Part shown: in pieces, positions 47,201-55,274 of the stretch
Position numbering within the stretch: position 1 is the stretch's first letter
How the letters are laid out: each line of letters opens with the position of its first letter
Origin: CAZDBA01 sp965224765
GTDB taxonomy: Bacteria; Planctomycetota; Planctomycetia; Pirellulales; Pirellulaceae
Assembly: GCA_965224765.1 (NCBI GenBank)
Contig: CBDDAC010000002.1
Coordinates: 248,001 to 312,000, forward strand
Direction of reading: 5' to 3'
DNA: 64,000 nucleotides
Notes under the pieces: generated by a model
What the model was told of the DNA's origin: nothing
The model's input: the letters and a program-made list of their open reading frames with translations, nothing else
Database searches by the model: none
Translations under genes and position numbers: made by a program

Positions 47201-50200
47201 CTCTGCATCGCTCCAGTCATCGCGTCTTTCTTGCCAAACGGTTGCGAGTTCTTGGTCGCGTTGATTTCTTGCGGCACTCGCGTCAACTTTTAGATCGTGT
47301 GATGCCTGAGCCAATTCGACTGCCAAGGTCTCTGCGATGTCGACTTGTGAACTGAACCCAAGTTGCTCATTGCCGACTACGGCGAACTTTTGATGATCGG
47401 CCAATGAAGTGGCGGTCGTGAAATTATTGTTAGCAATCGCGACGGCAGCCGCATGGTTTTCACCATTAACGGCAATCTGATAGTCGTTCTGGCTTTGTGC
47501 CAAATTCAGTTGGTAGGCACTCCAGTGAGTGTTTAGACCGGTGTCCCAACGTTCTGCGGCATGCAGTCGAGCATTCGCCGAGGCATCGTTCCGAAACTGC
47601 GTTGCCGCAGCCATCGCAATTTGGAAACCTTGCTGGTCAGCTGCGATTTCAAGGCGATATTGGTGAGTTCGAGTTGCTACGGCCTTGGTGTAATCTTTTT
47701 GGATTCGAGCAACTTCGGTTTGATAGGTCAGCCAATGACCTCGTTCGGCAACCAGTTTTTCATGTTGCAACTGTCGCTGGAGCTGGTTCGTGTCTGCCTG
47801 AGCCTTGCTCTGTGCTTTTTCATATACGGACAAAGCAGTCGCGTCGTCAGTTTTCCATTCCCACAACGCCTCTGAACGCAGCTTGTGATAGTCGTTATGG
47901 AGAGTTTTGAAATTCTCGCTAAACTGTTCCAAGGTTGATTTGATTGACGTCCAGCTACCTGTCCTTGGAGGCGGCAATTGGGCTTCTTCAAGTGATTGCA
48001 GCGCGATTAGTGAGGCTTCATAACCTTCATCTAGTTCGGCGACCGTTAGTTGATAGTTGGACTCATTCGCTTCTAAGGCCGCATCGTATTGGTTTTTTGC
48101 AGTTTGCAAGGTTTCTCGGATGGCGTCATGCCCCGATTCATCCTGCGTAAATGAGTTGATGTCTGTTTGACGCTGTTGCCGGGCGGTATCGAGGCTGGCA
48201 TCGCGAGCAGTTTTCAGGGTTGCGAGATTTGCCTCCCAGGCGGTTTTTGCCTCAGCGAAATCTGTCTTCAAATTGTCTTGAAGGGTTTTTTCGGTTTCGC
48301 GAAATTGCTGAACTGCGTTCTGAATGTCTTGGTTGTACTGACGATCTCCGGCCACCTTGAATTTGATGCCATCAAAATCAAATTCGTAGGGCTTTTCGGA
48401 TTCAGGAAGTTCAAACAAATTCTCGGCAGGATCATTGGGCCAAGTGAAGGAATCAAGCTCAAATCGTCTTAGCGATTCGGGGACGTTCGCTTCAAAGTCC
48501 TGGCGTGCGGCATCCATCGCAATTTCGTAGGCGGCTTCGGCGACCAGCTTCTGTTGCTTGAGGGCTTCGTTGGCCGTTTCGACAAGGGCATCTCGTTCCT
48601 CTTGCGCCTCGGAAAGCTGGAAATCGAAGTCTTCGTCCGTCGAGATGGTTGATTCGTACTCAGCCGTTTGCCAATTGGTGTTTAGGCTAGTGAGCTCCTG
48701 AGCCAAGGCGAGAGAATCATCCCTGGTGCTATCCGATTCATAGATGAAGTTGATTTGCTGCCAGGGAGCGTCATCGTTTCCAGCAACTCGGGCTCGAACA
48801 CTGTGGTAGCCCAGTCCCAATTCATCTTGAGCGTATTCGCCCAGCCCTGCTGTAACGGGCACATCGACTGTTTCAATTTCGCCGCCGTCACGTTGAATTT
48901 CCAGCGAAATGGTAGCGGCGGTCCCTGCACCCGCCACCTGAATCAAAAGAGTGGCATCGTCGCTAACTCCATCGGTGACACTTCCTGTACCGCCGGTGAC
49001 TGTGTCCGATTTCAGGTTGATCTGATCGATGTAGGTCGTCGGTTGATAGTTGAAGGTTGTGGGTAGTTGTTCACCGTAGTTCCATCGGCCGGAACTGGCG
49101 ACTCGTGCGCGAGCCTTGAATTGTAGGGACTCGCCCACTTGTGGAGTTGCGACCAAGTATTCAAAGTTGCCTTGGTCGTCGACATCAACCTGTGCGACGA
49201 CGATGTCTTGCCCCTGATGATCGATGAGGATATCAACGACAACGTTACTGAAGTCACCGCTGATTGATCCGCCCAGTCGGGGTGAGTCGCCAGCCGACTG
49301 ACTGAAGGTTGCCACGACGGGTCCTGATTGGACAACGAGTTGGAGATCGTAGGTTGGTAGGGCAATCCAGGAACCTGCGCTGTAACTGGTCTCGTGGACG
49401 CGGACCTGTGGCGTTGTGCTTCCAGCAGCCAAGGAGCCGGAGCGGAATACAAATTCACCATAGCCATCGGTGCGAACCAGATCGTCAACGACTCCATCAC
49501 CATTGAAATCAACTTCGACCACAATACCATCTAAACGACCTTCGGTATTAACACGTCCCCGAAGAGTCAGATCTTTGACTTGATTCGTTGCTGAATCGAG
49601 ATTGGCGTCAGAGGAATCTGCCAGTCCAACCGCTCCCAGTGTCGCTCGCGCTCCCGATGGGGCCACAAACTGAAACGTGATATCGGCAACGGAGTTTGCG
49701 CTATAGTTGTAGACGCCCAGGGCGGAATCCCAAGTCGTAAGGCGGGCTTGATAAGTGTAGGTTTGTCCCGCAGCAAGATGGTCATCGCGATGGATAAAGC
49801 GGCCCGAATAATCGGTTGTGACGATCACTTCATGACCATCATTTCGAGTCAGAGCGACTTGAACCCCAGCAACGCGTCCTTCGCCCGAGAGCTTTCCGAT
49901 TAAGGTTGGGTTGGAAGTTGAGTTGTCGCTATTGGAAGCTCCCGTGTCGCTATGCAACTCAAACTCTTCGACCACAACAGGTTGCAATGCCTGAACTTCG
50001 AAAGCCAAAGTTGTCGCGGGGCCTGCTTCAATCGCCGATGTTTGGTAGTTCCAGTCGAGGACGAGCGCTTCGATACTTTGCGTTCCTGCGGGAAGGCTAT
50101 CAAGTGAGTAGACAAATCGCCCCGAGGACGAAGTCGTTGTTTGTCCTAGAACGGTGCCCGTGGCAACATCGCGGAACTGAACCGTGACCGCAGCCGGCGC

Positions 50201-52444
50201 CTTGTCGGAGAAGTCAACCGAACCGGTGATCCTGGCCAAGTCGCCACGGACAATCGCTTGATCCGATGCATTGGTTTCGTGGTTGCCAAGAACCGTTAAC
50301 TCGCTGATCGTGCTGGCTTGGTGAGTCGTGGCTTCGAGTTGAATTGAGATTTCTGTCCAGTCCGAGTAAAGCTCTTCACCCAACTGAATGTGGTAGTAGG
50401 CAATTCGAGCGCGGACTTTGACGATCTCACCTTCATGTCCTGCAATGAGCGGGAAGTAACTCGTTTTGTCTTCGTAATCCGTATAGGAGCGAAGTGTAAG
50501 ATCAGAAGTGACGTTGGGGAACTCATGGGCATACTCAACGGCCACCTGATAGTTGTGCAACGATGTGTCCGTCGACGTCAAAGTTCCCGAAACGGTTGGG
50601 TTGGAAGTCGACCAATAGGTTTCACCGGTGGTTGCGTCCGTGTGTTCTACCGCGTCCGAATCAAGCAACTCGATGGAAAGTGCGGGAAGCTCAACGTCTG
50701 CAACATCAATGGAAACAGACTGCGCTGCTCCGAAGTACCTTTGACCATTGTTCAATTCGAGTACGGAGCGAACCCAAATTTGATTGGTGCCCAGGCTTAG
50801 CTCATCGGGCCGGATTTCAAAGTGACCAAATGAACCTGTTCTTGCATAGTCGCTGGCAACCGAATTTTCATCAGGGGCAGTTTCGCTGTAGTAGATTTCG
50901 ACGCGAATGTTGCTCAGTTCGCGGTAGTCCAGCGGATCTTCAGTTTCCGAATTGTCTTCCAGAGCTTCTACTGTTGGAGCGCCTTCAAGAAGGCCAACGA
51001 TTTTGGGAGCCAAGCCAGGTCCGCGGAAGTCTGTGCCTTCACGCTCTGGCTCTTCTTCAATTTCCAGGCCGGCCAAGTCAAAAGGCTGTGGTTCCTGAAC
51101 AGAAGTCACGACCCAAGGGCTGTATCTGTACTCGCCCAGAACCCACTGCTTGACCCGGGCTCTTACTTGAACAACCGAGTCAGCCGAAACGACGACGTGC
51201 GAGTATTCATAACGCTCTTCCGTTTCGTCAAACCGAACGGCTGCTTCGCCATCCTCATGGAAGGCAACGACGCCGTTTTCATCGGGGGTACCGATTTCCA
51301 AGTCGACTAGATAGGGAACGGTGTTGTCTTGAACTGTATCGATCAAGAATCCAGATACCAATCGATCACCGCCTCGATAAGGAGTATCTCCGGTCTCTTC
51401 GTTGATCTCTCCAATGGATGCTTCCAGAATGGGCAGATTGCCAAAGGAGTAAAGGTCCGTAGAATCCTGGTTCCAGGTCGCGCCTCCATCCGTGCTGGAC
51501 ATCAATCGATAAGTCAGGGCGACGGTGACTTCGTCGTAGGCGAGGTCGGGGTTGTTGTCCAAGGGGTTGTAATTGACTATTCCAATCTCGGGAACATCAA
51601 CATGGTCGGTATGCGTTTGACCGTCGTGAGAGTACTCGAACTCTAACCGGTATGAATTGGAAGCGACAAAGTTTCCATGAACGACGACTTCAATTCGGGG
51701 GTCTTGAGTTTGCTGGTCGGTTGGATCACCCGTGTCGCTCGCTAGATCGATATCGACAACACGGACAGCGCCTTCGGCAGGATCAATGAGCTTGAATCCA
51801 ATGTTCTTCCAGGGAGAAGCAAGCATCCGATCCTCTGAGTCCACGAGAACTTGGCCCGTAGCATCAATCGGCACGACTCGGTATCCGATGTTTTTCCAAC
51901 CTGGGGTACTCTGGAAAGAATTTGAGTTTCCCGGGTTGGTAGGATTGGCAGGGTCGATTTCAAAGGTGTTGTCAGTTGCAGGGTTCTCGATAATCACCGA
52001 GGCATCGGAGGAAAACAGGTTTCCGATGACTTCAGCTCCCGTTGCTTCCAAATCGAATTGGATCAATAGGCGCGGGTAGGTTGCGAAATCTCCCTCAACA
52101 GTGCCTGTTAAGACGGGGCTCGCGTAGGCGAGATCGCCATCAACGATCGTGCCAGGTTCGACCAAATCGATATTTGCAACATGAACATCAGGAATCTGAT
52201 CCGAGACGATACTTGGATCTTCCTCAGTAGTCTCAGGGCCAGAAACAACAACAGGCGGAGGTGTGGGATCAGGATCGGGAAGTGGTGGAGGAGTGTATCC
52301 ACGGGCAAGGAGCTTTCGAGGCTCAAGGGATCCGAATTCAAGATTCGCAAAAGCGTGCTTCCGACGTTTTTTCTTGGTTGGCGTCACCCATTTAAGCCCA
52401 AGGGAAACCAGTGTTTTTCGCCAATGCCTTACTGAAAGCTTCAT
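41267..52444 (-). CDS. Giant LEPR-XLL surface protein with coiled-coil stalk and C-terminal RES toxin-like domain
   Basis: 3,725 residues, one uninterrupted frame. Basic N-terminus with SLEPRKLLARG (about 39-49), the planctomycete LEPR-XLL motif. A Pro-rich stretch, then about 1,150 residues of Ig-like/Big-type beta modules (recurring NPTxxGxL and DxxGxFxxxxxxLxxG patterns). From about 1240 to 3190 comes an Ala/Asp/Glu/Gln-rich helical stalk with AxxDYxxA-type heptad-like repeats and few breaks (near 1780 and 2900). A pre-toxin block (about 3200-3310) has DETVIDLSKASLQLDEAIT and WMRTRSGTTWYEGTET. Then a Gly/Ala-rich hydrophobic segment (about 3515-3545). The last ~140 residues are a RES domain: YRAP (Arg), GEGALYLS (Tyr), VTQELGG (Glu), ending YGGIIAPSARADGGLNLILFEG. 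RES enzymes destroy NAD+. No classical signal peptide is seen. Confidence 0.8.
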   Translation of the reverse strand: MKLSVRHWRKTLVSLGLKWVTPTKKKRRKHAFANLEFGSLEPRKLLARGYTPPPLPDPDPTPPPVVVSGPETTEEDPSIVSDQIPDVHVANIDLVEPGTIVDGDLAYASPVLTGTVEGDFATYPRLLIQFDLEATGAEVIGNLFSSDASVIIENPATDNTFEIDPANPTNPGNSNSFQSTPGWKNIGYRVVPIDATGQVLVDSEDRMLASPWKNIGFKLIDPAEGAVRVVDIDLASDTGDPTDQQTQDPRIEVVVHGNFVASNSYRLEFEYSHDGQTHTDHVDVPEIGIVNYNPLDNNPDLAYDEVTVALTYRLMSSTDGGATWNQDSTDLYSFGNLPILEASIGEINEETGDTPYRGGDRLVSGFLIDTVQDNTVPYLVDLEIGTPDENGVVAFHEDGEAAVRFDETEERYEYSHVVVSADSVVQVRARVKQWVLGEYRYSPWVVTSVQEPQPFDLAGLEIEEEPEREGTDFRGPGLAPKIVGLLEGAPTVEALEDNSETEDPLDYRELSNIRVEIYYSETAPDENSVASDYARTGSFGHFEIRPDELSLGTNQIWVRSVLELNNGQRYFGAAQSVSIDVADVELPALSIELLDSDAVEHTDATTGETYWSTSNPTVSGTLTSTDTSLHNYQVAVEYAHEFPNVTSDLTLRSYTDYEDKTSYFPLIAGHEGEIVKVRARIAYYHIQLGEELYSDWTEISIQLEATTHQASTISELTVLGNHETNASDQAIVRGDLARITGSVDFSDKAPAAVTVQFRDVATGTVLGQTTTSSSGRFVYSLDSLPAGTQSIEALVLDWNYQTSAIEAGPATTLAFEVQALQPVVVEEFELHSDTGASNSDNSTSNPTLIGKLSGEGRVAGVQVALTRNDGHEVIVTTDYSGRFIHRDDHLAAGQTYTYQARLTTWDSALGVYNYSANSVADITFQFVAPSGARATLGAVGLADSSDANLDSATNQVKDLTLRGRVNTEGRLDGIVVEVDFNGDGVVDDLVRTDGYGEFVFRSGSLAAGSTTPQVRVHETSYSAGSWIALPTYDLQLVVQSGPVVATFSQSAGDSPRLGGSISGDFSNVVVDILIDHQGQDIVVAQVDVDDQGNFEYLVATPQVGESLQFKARARVASSGRWNYGEQLPTTFNYQPTTYIDQINLKSDTVTGGTGSVTDGVSDDATLLIQVAGAGTAATISLEIQRDGGEIETVDVPVTAGLGEYAQDELGLGYHSVRARVAGNDDAPWQQINFIYESDSTRDDSLALAQELTSLNTNWQTAEYESTISTDEDFDFQLSEAQEERDALVETANEALKQQKLVAEAAYEIAMDAARQDFEANVPESLRRFELDSFTWPNDPAENLFELPESEKPYEFDFDGIKFKVAGDRQYNQDIQNAVQQFRETEKTLQDNLKTDFAEAKTAWEANLATLKTARDASLDTARQQRQTDINSFTQDESGHDAIRETLQTAKNQYDAALEANESNYQLTVAELDEGYEASLIALQSLEEAQLPPPRTGSWTSIKSTLEQFSENFKTLHNDYHKLRSEALWEWKTDDATALSVYEKAQSKAQADTNQLQRQLQHEKLVAERGHWLTYQTEVARIQKDYTKAVATRTHQYRLEIAADQQGFQIAMAAATQFRNDASANARLHAAERWDTGLNTHWSAYQLNLAQSQNDYQIAVNGENHAAAVAIANNNFTTATSLADHQKFAVVGNEQLGFSSQVDIAETLAVELAQASHDLKVDASAARNQRDQELATVWQERRDDWSDAEQNFKVADATADRDLYQKNLETEAKYMTEMVHPSYYGRTWYYATYALIASPQGFAYRMHSTSELNQLLADFNLEKANHQKEFYAEVANAQKTYDEATIDADKAWRNNSSKTYRDALTLEATSESETSGWYSIRDSWKTAVQDARGKFNEHFTANQGHLSVAIAKTSAEAEVLANDLNATWKTNVLQALVGNPPAAGSSTLGGKWLRDLDALSEFRQDVIEDAILAGEVSEARGNRETTRNDDLSNSRQQYFEDLAAIYWTRLETRQTATDTYTDSVYGPNAAFVQRTQAIADAQNAFAEQRLESQHQIALSAQEKIHESAIANALHNFHEVRAEEIAERAEAIVGAIHTRSIAMIDANLFTQYTGAVIYEQATNTLGGDHTIVSDNVYLLDLAARDSISDTATLNFNHSVADANKDYEIDLAHARRTLVNNLGTIDLNNATDVRDLNTSHVGTWVSKQNELIEAIRTAEVGSDQVDGFQIQESNAWAISQIAIATANEDYGVSDVEISHAYTIRDAAIERTFQSNWLQETRDLIKAAHESRIAGLDLTLANATAAVATASSVINLKAQALAQYQRDTAVEEFERWKNLRTEKERYEAELDLLNVNFETNLQTADIQRINDLRIYANRMTQADGTLVPLPEEIGRDFEIERARAVGQRSVGRIAVLGELLLQRTIVQGKHDVDMMTLATSRDNDYANIEVGYVETVATAVHVQAYGGDEAILATARATAASDRETSRQSILDAYEVDTSATKHSNFELLGQKRITFVADYTQKQVDFTVAMNAIYVANDTDWNAYEAAMVTRSNAAGTTYTQTVTQARIDFATFSKQPAITHQTNLKNIRVASIEITAGVNADYHIAVAAIDFDQADAALGTSTDEALVFAEEKAFAYKAWLTAMRDSYVDYQKAVVASIGDLAIELVTASRTRSVASANATATYDRDAQTALNQSALDLDSAEADSAIAWTANKNTLDLAQATADKLLAEELINGEVARDNLLDAIKRDSSLTAEQVAEQKLAANDAHDTAVAQAHHDRIVRTAADGTESGRAIAWNQFQKDEAQRAKDYDFAVADANYSLDITLADKSWTLAKDHADANAGYEEDFWLAQGQKLKRDLTARHAFDSNRFEEIKNLGNQNEYYGLVLQGMIEHFGRTYEGTGGGFGTVTSLQLVDQMVAAYETLATTVHDQTIGVQGQVALDAKTTANAVALVRQESAKARAGDDYDYSTGHAAQELIYDRAVAQAKLDQALGDKTEVESAEVITAAEDAFKAATRNLDDIWIDNVSMTDLSQSMQVINLEEGLADAVALKEKGLAETIATARFGAGGLDRTLAELNHQLKVLEADTRLASINWMATSTNSPLLGMTNLLSYTGTVNPADPNATVLTWMPFLYAKAVAEKVLTLSIADAEETRDLTVADADLALAYTTADLQYKKKLAATKAWADQAIDDARAAFDGWGEGVAADLPSGFAQFDETVIDLSKASLQLDEAITTWSAYETRWMRTRSGTTWYEGTETTAWREGDPRTGTDTNLNHDTNRAIWYGAIEGFVDGSAYAAQYIVDQINWEAFNEWITDAHYSSVFKAAAADNVGFAQDAMEAAGLGSHVQGGETKPGQPQDLYGFSDDQKALIDMVAAPAGFAKGFTEGLFLVGPWEDVKLLKDVVTLDPVEIGVDLTIFIIRQQAKWNAWMNQSPLQKSLDIGRGVWKAKELTADTIAIGRVLTGQIEPKELTPQQVRKILVFFEVGNVIANELGHALQEFEDSETATKAELIGKVVGMIAYEVVLEVGFTALTAGSAGAAVVIQGAHIAKAITKVAKLIRKLPGGNKVADLLLDSNFLKRLRETTAPKGLQGVTFEGNIYRAPYPGTSPTVIDKFNIAASHRYSAAGEGALYLSTNSRTVTQELGGSFVGGRTMDTFNVRLGNLLDLSNPSVRSKLGVSLDDLVRTSGDDIYEVTHQLGRFAREQGYGGIIAPSARADGGLNLILFEGLK

Positions 52445-52959
52445 CGGTGCAATTCCAAATCAAGGTAGGTAAATCAGGGGGAGAGGCCACGCGCCAATCA
52501 TTGCGAGTTACCGCAAAAACCAGAGGCTATAGAATTTCATATAAACTCCATGTCAGATCAAGAGACCTGAGGACGCACAAAGTTCACGCCTTCTTCCCAG
52601 CATCTTTAGTTACCAAGATGAGCTAATGCAGTGACACAACTGGTCGATCGCAAAGAAGAAATTTCCATTCCCCACGCAATTGTTGTTTTGGTCGAGAATT
52701 TATGGCATTTCATTTTTTGCCCGGCTCATGGACAGCATTTTGGAAAGCGATTGCTTTCCCCAGCAAAACCACCCATTTTCGTAGCAAATAACCAGTTGGA
52801 AAAATGGAAGTTTTTTTGAAAAGAATTTTGGGCGAGGCGTTATTTAGCTGCGAGTTGAGAATATCCACCAATGTGTGTTTCGTAGTTTGCCCTCGTACAA
52901 GACGTCATCGTAGTTAAACTGGTTGCATTCGACAAACCAACAACTTTTCACAATATCTA
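52445..52959. other. Intergenic region between divergent giant gene and six-module gene
   Basis: 515 bases, AT-rich toward the right. It must contain the promoters of both genes. A perfect 7-bp hairpin GGAAAGC-GATT-GCTTTCC lies at about 52742-52759 with no T-run. Otherwise nothing recognised. Confidence 0.4.
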
Positions 52960-54402
52960 ATGGCTAAATCAAGACGTACCCGCAAATGGGATTGGCAGTC
53001 CGCTCGCTACGCCGATCTGAGTTGTCCTGAATGGCTTGATAAGCGTGTTCCACAGGGATTCTGGGACGATCTGGAGAACCACCGTCGATACATTACCTGG
53101 CTTGGTCAGAAGCTCAAGATAACGAAATTGGATGATTGGTATTGCGTGACAACTCGAGATTTTCAGAAGAATCGCGGGTATTCCCTGATCAATCAATACG
53201 GGGGCTCAAGTCATGTGATTACCAAACTATTTCCCAGCCATGACTGGAAACCCTGGATGTTTCGCACTGCTCCCAGTGGTTTTTGGCTAGAACGTGAAAA
53301 TCGGGTTGATTACTTACGATGGCTGGGAGAGCAACTCGGTTTTGAAAAACCGGAAGACTGGTATGCGATACAAATAACAGATTTTAACGAGCACTATGGA
53401 GGCAGTTTCCTCCTCAGAGGCAAGATGTCGTCACTGGTAAAGGAGCTTTATCCCAAATTCCAATGGCAGGACTGGAAATTTTGCACGACGCCAATAGACT
53501 TTTGGCAAAAGCGTGAGAACCGGAAAAGGTACGTTCAGTGGTTGGGTAAAAAGCTCGGCAAACGGCATCCCGAAGACTGGCTCGACGTATCTTACGCAGA
53601 TTTCTTTGAAAACCATGGCTCGGGGATTCTGAAGATGTTCCAAAATGAACCTATGGCCATCCTTCAGGAACATTTTCCGAAATCTATCTGGCAGCCTTGG
53701 GATTTTCTGAATCGAGAACTCAATAAATTCTGGCACGTCAAGAAAAATCGAATCGCTTACATGAAATGGCTGGGTAAAAAACTCAACTTCAAGACACTTG
53801 ACGATTGGTACAAGGTTTCCAAGGAAGATTTCAAGAAGAATCGTGGGATATCGCTGCTGAACAATTGTTATCGACACACTCCCTGGGCTGCGGTGGTTGA
53901 CTGCTTCCCAAAGCGAAAATGGCTACTTTGGAAGTTTACCCATGCGCCCAGTAATTTCTGGACAAAGAAGCAGAATCGCATCGACTACCTGAAATGGCTG
54001 GGTAAACAGATGGGATTCAAAACATGGGAAGACTGGTATTCGATTTCCCAAGACGCCTTTCTGAACAACCACGGCGCCATGTTATTACAACGTTCCAACA
54101 GCTCGCCTTCTCGGGTCGTGATGGAGCATTTTTCTCATGAGTATGACTGGTTGCCATGGTGTTTTCGCACAACGCAAGATGGCTATTGGAAACAACGTAA
54201 AAACCGCGTCCGGTACATGAAGTGGCTGGGCGAACAGATGGGCTATCGCCGCAAGGAAGACTGGTACCAGTTACGAGCAACTGATTTTATAACTAACTAC
54301 GGGGAAAACTTGTGGCGAAGAATTTACAATGGTTCAGCCCTCAATGCTCTTCGAGACTACCGGCCTAGTTACATCTGGGATGAAACTCGCTGCAAATCCT
54401 GA
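52960..54402 (+). CDS. Protein of six tandem W/Y-rich ~75-residue modules, unknown function
   Basis: 480 residues, almost entirely six repeats. Each reads roughly: GFW, xxxENR, xxYxxWLGxxLG, five residues, DWYxV, xxxDFxxNxG, xxLL, then a P-x-x-x-W-x-PW-x-F end. Examples are WLGEQLGFEKPEDWYAIQ and WLGKKLNFKTLDDWYKVS. The conserved NR, WLG, DWY and W-W-F suggest a small helical domain with an aromatic core. It is strongly basic and has no signal peptide, so a nucleic-acid-binding role is conceivable. I recall similar modules in uncharacterised fungal and algal proteins, but cannot name a family. The last module is divergent. Confidence 0.75.
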   Translation: MAKSRRTRKWDWQSARYADLSCPEWLDKRVPQGFWDDLENHRRYITWLGQKLKITKLDDWYCVTTRDFQKNRGYSLINQYGGSSHVITKLFPSHDWKPWMFRTAPSGFWLERENRVDYLRWLGEQLGFEKPEDWYAIQITDFNEHYGGSFLLRGKMSSLVKELYPKFQWQDWKFCTTPIDFWQKRENRKRYVQWLGKKLGKRHPEDWLDVSYADFFENHGSGILKMFQNEPMAILQEHFPKSIWQPWDFLNRELNKFWHVKKNRIAYMKWLGKKLNFKTLDDWYKVSKEDFKKNRGISLLNNCYRHTPWAAVVDCFPKRKWLLWKFTHAPSNFWTKKQNRIDYLKWLGKQMGFKTWEDWYSISQDAFLNNHGAMLLQRSNSSPSRVVMEHFSHEYDWLPWCFRTTQDGYWKQRKNRVRYMKWLGEQMGYRRKEDWYQLRATDFITNYGENLWRRIYNGSALNALRDYRPSYIWDETRCKS

Positions 54403-54661
54403 CTGCGGAAGTCTCGTGTCGATTCTGTAAATTTCTGAAGAATATCATCAAAAGACTTCGAAAACCGGTCTTAAATCTCTGAGAGTGCTTTCGAACGGCA
54501 TGTCGGACCGATGATTTTCCCAAGAAGGAACAACTGTTGTAACCCCAACCAGATCGTGGGCATTTTTCAAAAGCTTCCTTACGATTTGTTCAGGGGGTGG
54601 AGCCTACTTCGATCACAATACCACGCAGAAGCAGGGAACATGTTTGGTTTAGGAGTCGGGA

Positions 54662-55067
54662 ATGCCTTGGGGTCGAATTGGAATCTTGGTCAGTTTGTTT
54701 CTTCTCACTGCACTGACCATCGAGCAATCTGCTTACGGTGATTTAGTCCTGCCTCAACTTGAGTCCTATGTCGCCTCGAGTATTGATGTTGTAAAAGAGC
54801 CGATCAGTTCGGCCGAAATGGAAACTCAGGGAAGTTCATTTCCGAGTGACGCCAATGAGATGTTGCCGACTTCCCATCGCGGCCAAAAAGGTCCTTCAAA
54901 AAGTCGGGCTCAAAAGCCTGTTGAGAAGAATTCTGAGAAGTCTATCGAAAACCTTGTCAGCGAACTTGGCACCAACTACGACCTAGGTTCCCGAGCCTTC
55001 CAGCATTCATTTCATTGCGGTTGCCTTGGTGTACCTGGCAGGCCGCCGACGTCGCCGATTTGCCTAG
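54662..55067 (+). pseudogene. PEP-CTERM exported protein with a +1 frameshift before the sorting tail
   Basis: ATG 54662 with AGGAG upstream starts a signal peptide (GILVSLFLLTALTIEQSAYG) and a ~100-residue Ser/Glu/Lys-rich mature part ending near GTNYDL. In this frame the C-terminus is implausible (ends 55096). One base later, at 54987, the sequence reads VPEPSSIHFIAVALVYLAG followed by five Arg, FA and stop at 55067: a textbook PEP-CTERM tail (PEP motif, membrane helix, Arg cluster). A single-base indel near 54985, real or a sequencing error, separates the two. PEP-CTERM proteins are processed by exosortase. The function of the short mature part is unknown. Confidence 0.7.
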
Positions 55068-55274
55068 TCCTATTCTTGGCCGTCAGTACTGAGTGAATCG
55101 CTGGCCTGATGGACTCAAGCCCACAAGCCATTCCGGTAGCAAAACACACTTCGTAAATACGGTCCTGCTTGAGTCACATTTCAGCTCATTGAGGAAACGC
55201 ATCGTTGCTTCAAATGCGTCATTCAGTGTTTTAACGGTCTGTTGAAGTCCTTGTCGGCGGGAAATTCCTATTTC

